A stretch of DNA of 32,709 nucleotides from the NCBI GenBank assembly GCA_016876035.1, contig VGOE01000022.1, forward strand, positions 1 to 32,709. Direction: 5' to 3'. The notes under the pieces are model-generated. The model was not told the origin of the DNA. It did no database searches and worked only from the letters and a program-made list of their open reading frames with translations. This stretch comes from Chloroflexota bacterium (GTDB lineage Bacteria > Chloroflexota > Dehalococcoidia > UBA2247 > RBG-13-53-26). Both the position numbers and the translations under genes were made by a program. Positions 31,734 through 32,709 of this stretch are shown piece by piece. Every line of letters begins with the position of its first letter. Position 1 is the first letter of the stretch.

Positions 31734-32150
31734 CTAGGTCAAAGGTATAGTAGTGCCCGAAGCTTTGGCTATCAACTTCCCAGTCCGGTTGTTCACTGTA
31801 ATCTCGGCGATGTCCACCCGTCTCCCTTTACGAATGACGCGACACTCAGCAGTAAGCTCGTCTTCTTGGTCAGAGCCGGCAATGAAATGGATATTGAATT
31901 GAGTGGCAACGCTCGCCCGGCCCATGGAATTGGTAGCACAAGCAAAGGCTTGATCAGCTACGCACATCACTATGCCGCCGAAGGTGAATCCATTGAACGT
32001 GCGGTATTCTGGCCTTGTTTTCATAGTCACCTTAGCGTAACCGGTGGCTAATTCCACCAGCTTGATGTCGAGGAAGCGGCTGATGGGTTCCTTTTCCACT
32101 TTGGCTCTCAGTTCGGCCAGTGTTTGAGCTTCATTATCAGATGCTGACAT
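31734..32150 (-). CDS. PaaI-type hotdog-fold thioesterase
   Basis: A 138-residue hotdog-fold protein, likely an acyl-CoA thioesterase active in the cytosol. The core region FNGFTFGGIVMCVADQAFACAT (start at 52) holds N53, the GG of the hotdog helix (58-59) and D66, matching the Asn/Asp positions of PaaI. The usual His before GG (HGG) is Phe57 here, so activity or substrate may be altered. A second hallmark is TQFNIHFI followed by a charged loop (about 83-96). AGAGAGGG precedes the ATG at 32150. It has its own promoter and lies on the same strand as the ferredoxin subunit. Confidence 0.85.
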   Translation of the reverse strand: MSASDNEAQTLAELRAKVEKEPISRFLDIKLVELATGYAKVTMKTRPEYRTFNGFTFGGIVMCVADQAFACATNSMGRASVATQFNIHFIAGSDQEDELTAECRVIRKGRRVDIAEITVNNRTGKLIAKASGTTIPLT

Positions 32151-32193
32151 CCTAGCCCTCTCTAATCCTTATTCTTCATGACCACGACTTCTG

Positions 32194-32222
32194 ATTCTAG
32201 CACCTTGGTCACAAAGAGACAA
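32194..32222 (-). promoter_or_regulatory. Promoter of the thioesterase gene
   Basis: On the minus strand, TTGTCT (32217-32222) and TAGAAT (32194-32199) with a 17-bp spacer, about 45 nt before the start codon. Confidence 0.55.
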
Positions 32223-32277
32223 CGGTGAGCGAGCAGAGGAGTCTAGGCCTAGACGATATCCATGCAATAGAGGACAG

Positions 32278-32709
32278 TTACTCGGTGCTTAGCCGCTTCA
32301 TGGCCTTTAGCCTGGCCTCTTGCCCTGTGACCTCGAATGAGGTAATCTTGAGAGCCTCTTTAGGACAAACCTCTACGCAACGGGGTTCCTCTCGGCCAAC
32401 ACACAAATCGCATATGAGAGCCGACTTAGTGTGGGGATCTATCGTTATTGCTCCGAAGTCGCAAGCCTCCAGGCACCAGCCACAACCAGTGCACCGCACC
32501 TTGTTCAGTATGATAATGCCTTGCTCCTCGTCCCAACTTAGAGCCTGTCTGGGGCAGGCTGCTATGCAGGGGGCGTCTTCACAGAAGCGGCAGGTCAGAC
32601 TCATCATGAGGTCTGACTTAAGCCGAACCAACTTGATGCGTGAAAGCTCTATGTTGAACTCGCCTGTCTTCACAGCAGAGCAGGCAAACTCACACAGTTG
32701 ACAACCCGT
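32278..32709 (-). CDS. Polyferredoxin-type electron-transfer subunit (partial, 5' end off the window)
   Basis: The frame is open to the end of the window, so the N-terminus is missing; the apparent GTG start at 32673 is internal, because the codons before it read TGCQLCEFACSA, part of the first cluster motif. Four cysteine sets are seen: CxxCxxxC at the edge, CRFCEDAPCIAACP, CTGCGWCLEAC, and CDLCVGREEPRCVEVCP. This 16-cysteine pattern is that of HycB/CooF/DmsB-like subunits with four [4Fe-4S] clusters, which shuttle electrons for a larger oxidoreductase (for example a hydrogenase, formate dehydrogenase or aldehyde oxidoreductase). The partner should lie beyond the window. It points to an anaerobic metabolism. 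It ends 128 bp from the thioesterase gene, each apparently transcribed leftwards. Confidence 0.88.
   Translation of the reverse strand, partial: TGCQLCEFACSAVKTGEFNIELSRIKLVRLKSDLMMSLTCRFCEDAPCIAACPRQALSWDEEQGIIILNKVRCTGCGWCLEACDFGAITIDPHTKSALICDLCVGREEPRCVEVCPKEALKITSFEVTGQEARLKAMKRLSTE

Overview
The window looks like part of a Chloroflexota genome, most likely class Dehalococcoidia. This is inferred from 16S rRNA features I recall, from a 16S gene with no 23S or 5S beside it (the arrangement described for Dehalococcoides), and from the moderately high G+C housekeeping genes. I could not run a database search. The ribosome-binding sites are strong (AAGGAGG type), and several genes start with GTG or TTG.

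Layout. 1-3820: a complete orphan 16S rRNA with its own promoter and precursor-processing stem, then a small M23 peptidase gene lying between two copies of the 3' stem arm, a carboxymuconolactone-decarboxylase-like gene on the minus strand, a decayed tRNA-Ile-like sequence, and two adjacent tRNA-Ser genes. 4022-8386: radical SAM protein, dprA and topA, all on the plus strand. 8446-13025: a compact operon-like run of aroQ, M24 aminopeptidase, efp, PHP phosphoesterase and PurN-like formyltransferase. A DUF433/DUF5615 toxin-antitoxin-like pair interrupts it between efp and the PHP gene, and the efp/PHP junction is duplicated on both sides of the pair. 13123-15508: a HAD-family hydrolase and a PfkB sugar kinase, separated by dispersed palindromic repeats.

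15509-27241 is the accessory part: about 12 kb of exported proteins. It holds a small secreted protein, a two-helix membrane protein, three exported proteins built on divergent InlB-type B-repeats (about two, nine and seven repeats), and a lipoprotein with a possible LEA-like C-terminal domain. Between them lie GC-rich REP-like repeats, including three tandem composite units, a long leader with a possible attenuator, and three evenly built promoters in a row before the last lipoprotein gene.

27416-32709: dnaE on the minus strand, tRNA-Ala(TGC) on the plus strand, then a PaaI-type thioesterase and a polyferredoxin subunit (cut by the window edge) on the minus strand.

The most interesting signals are: (i) two separate gene insertions, each flanked by a copy of the functional junction it interrupts (16S processing stem; efp/PHP overlap); (ii) the B-repeat surface-protein cluster and its repeat-filled spacers; (iii) the structured leader and the triple promoter; (iv) an arginine at EF-P position 34; and (v) a 16S gene with mismatches to common survey primers. 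I saw no CRISPR array, no transposase and no complete known defence system.
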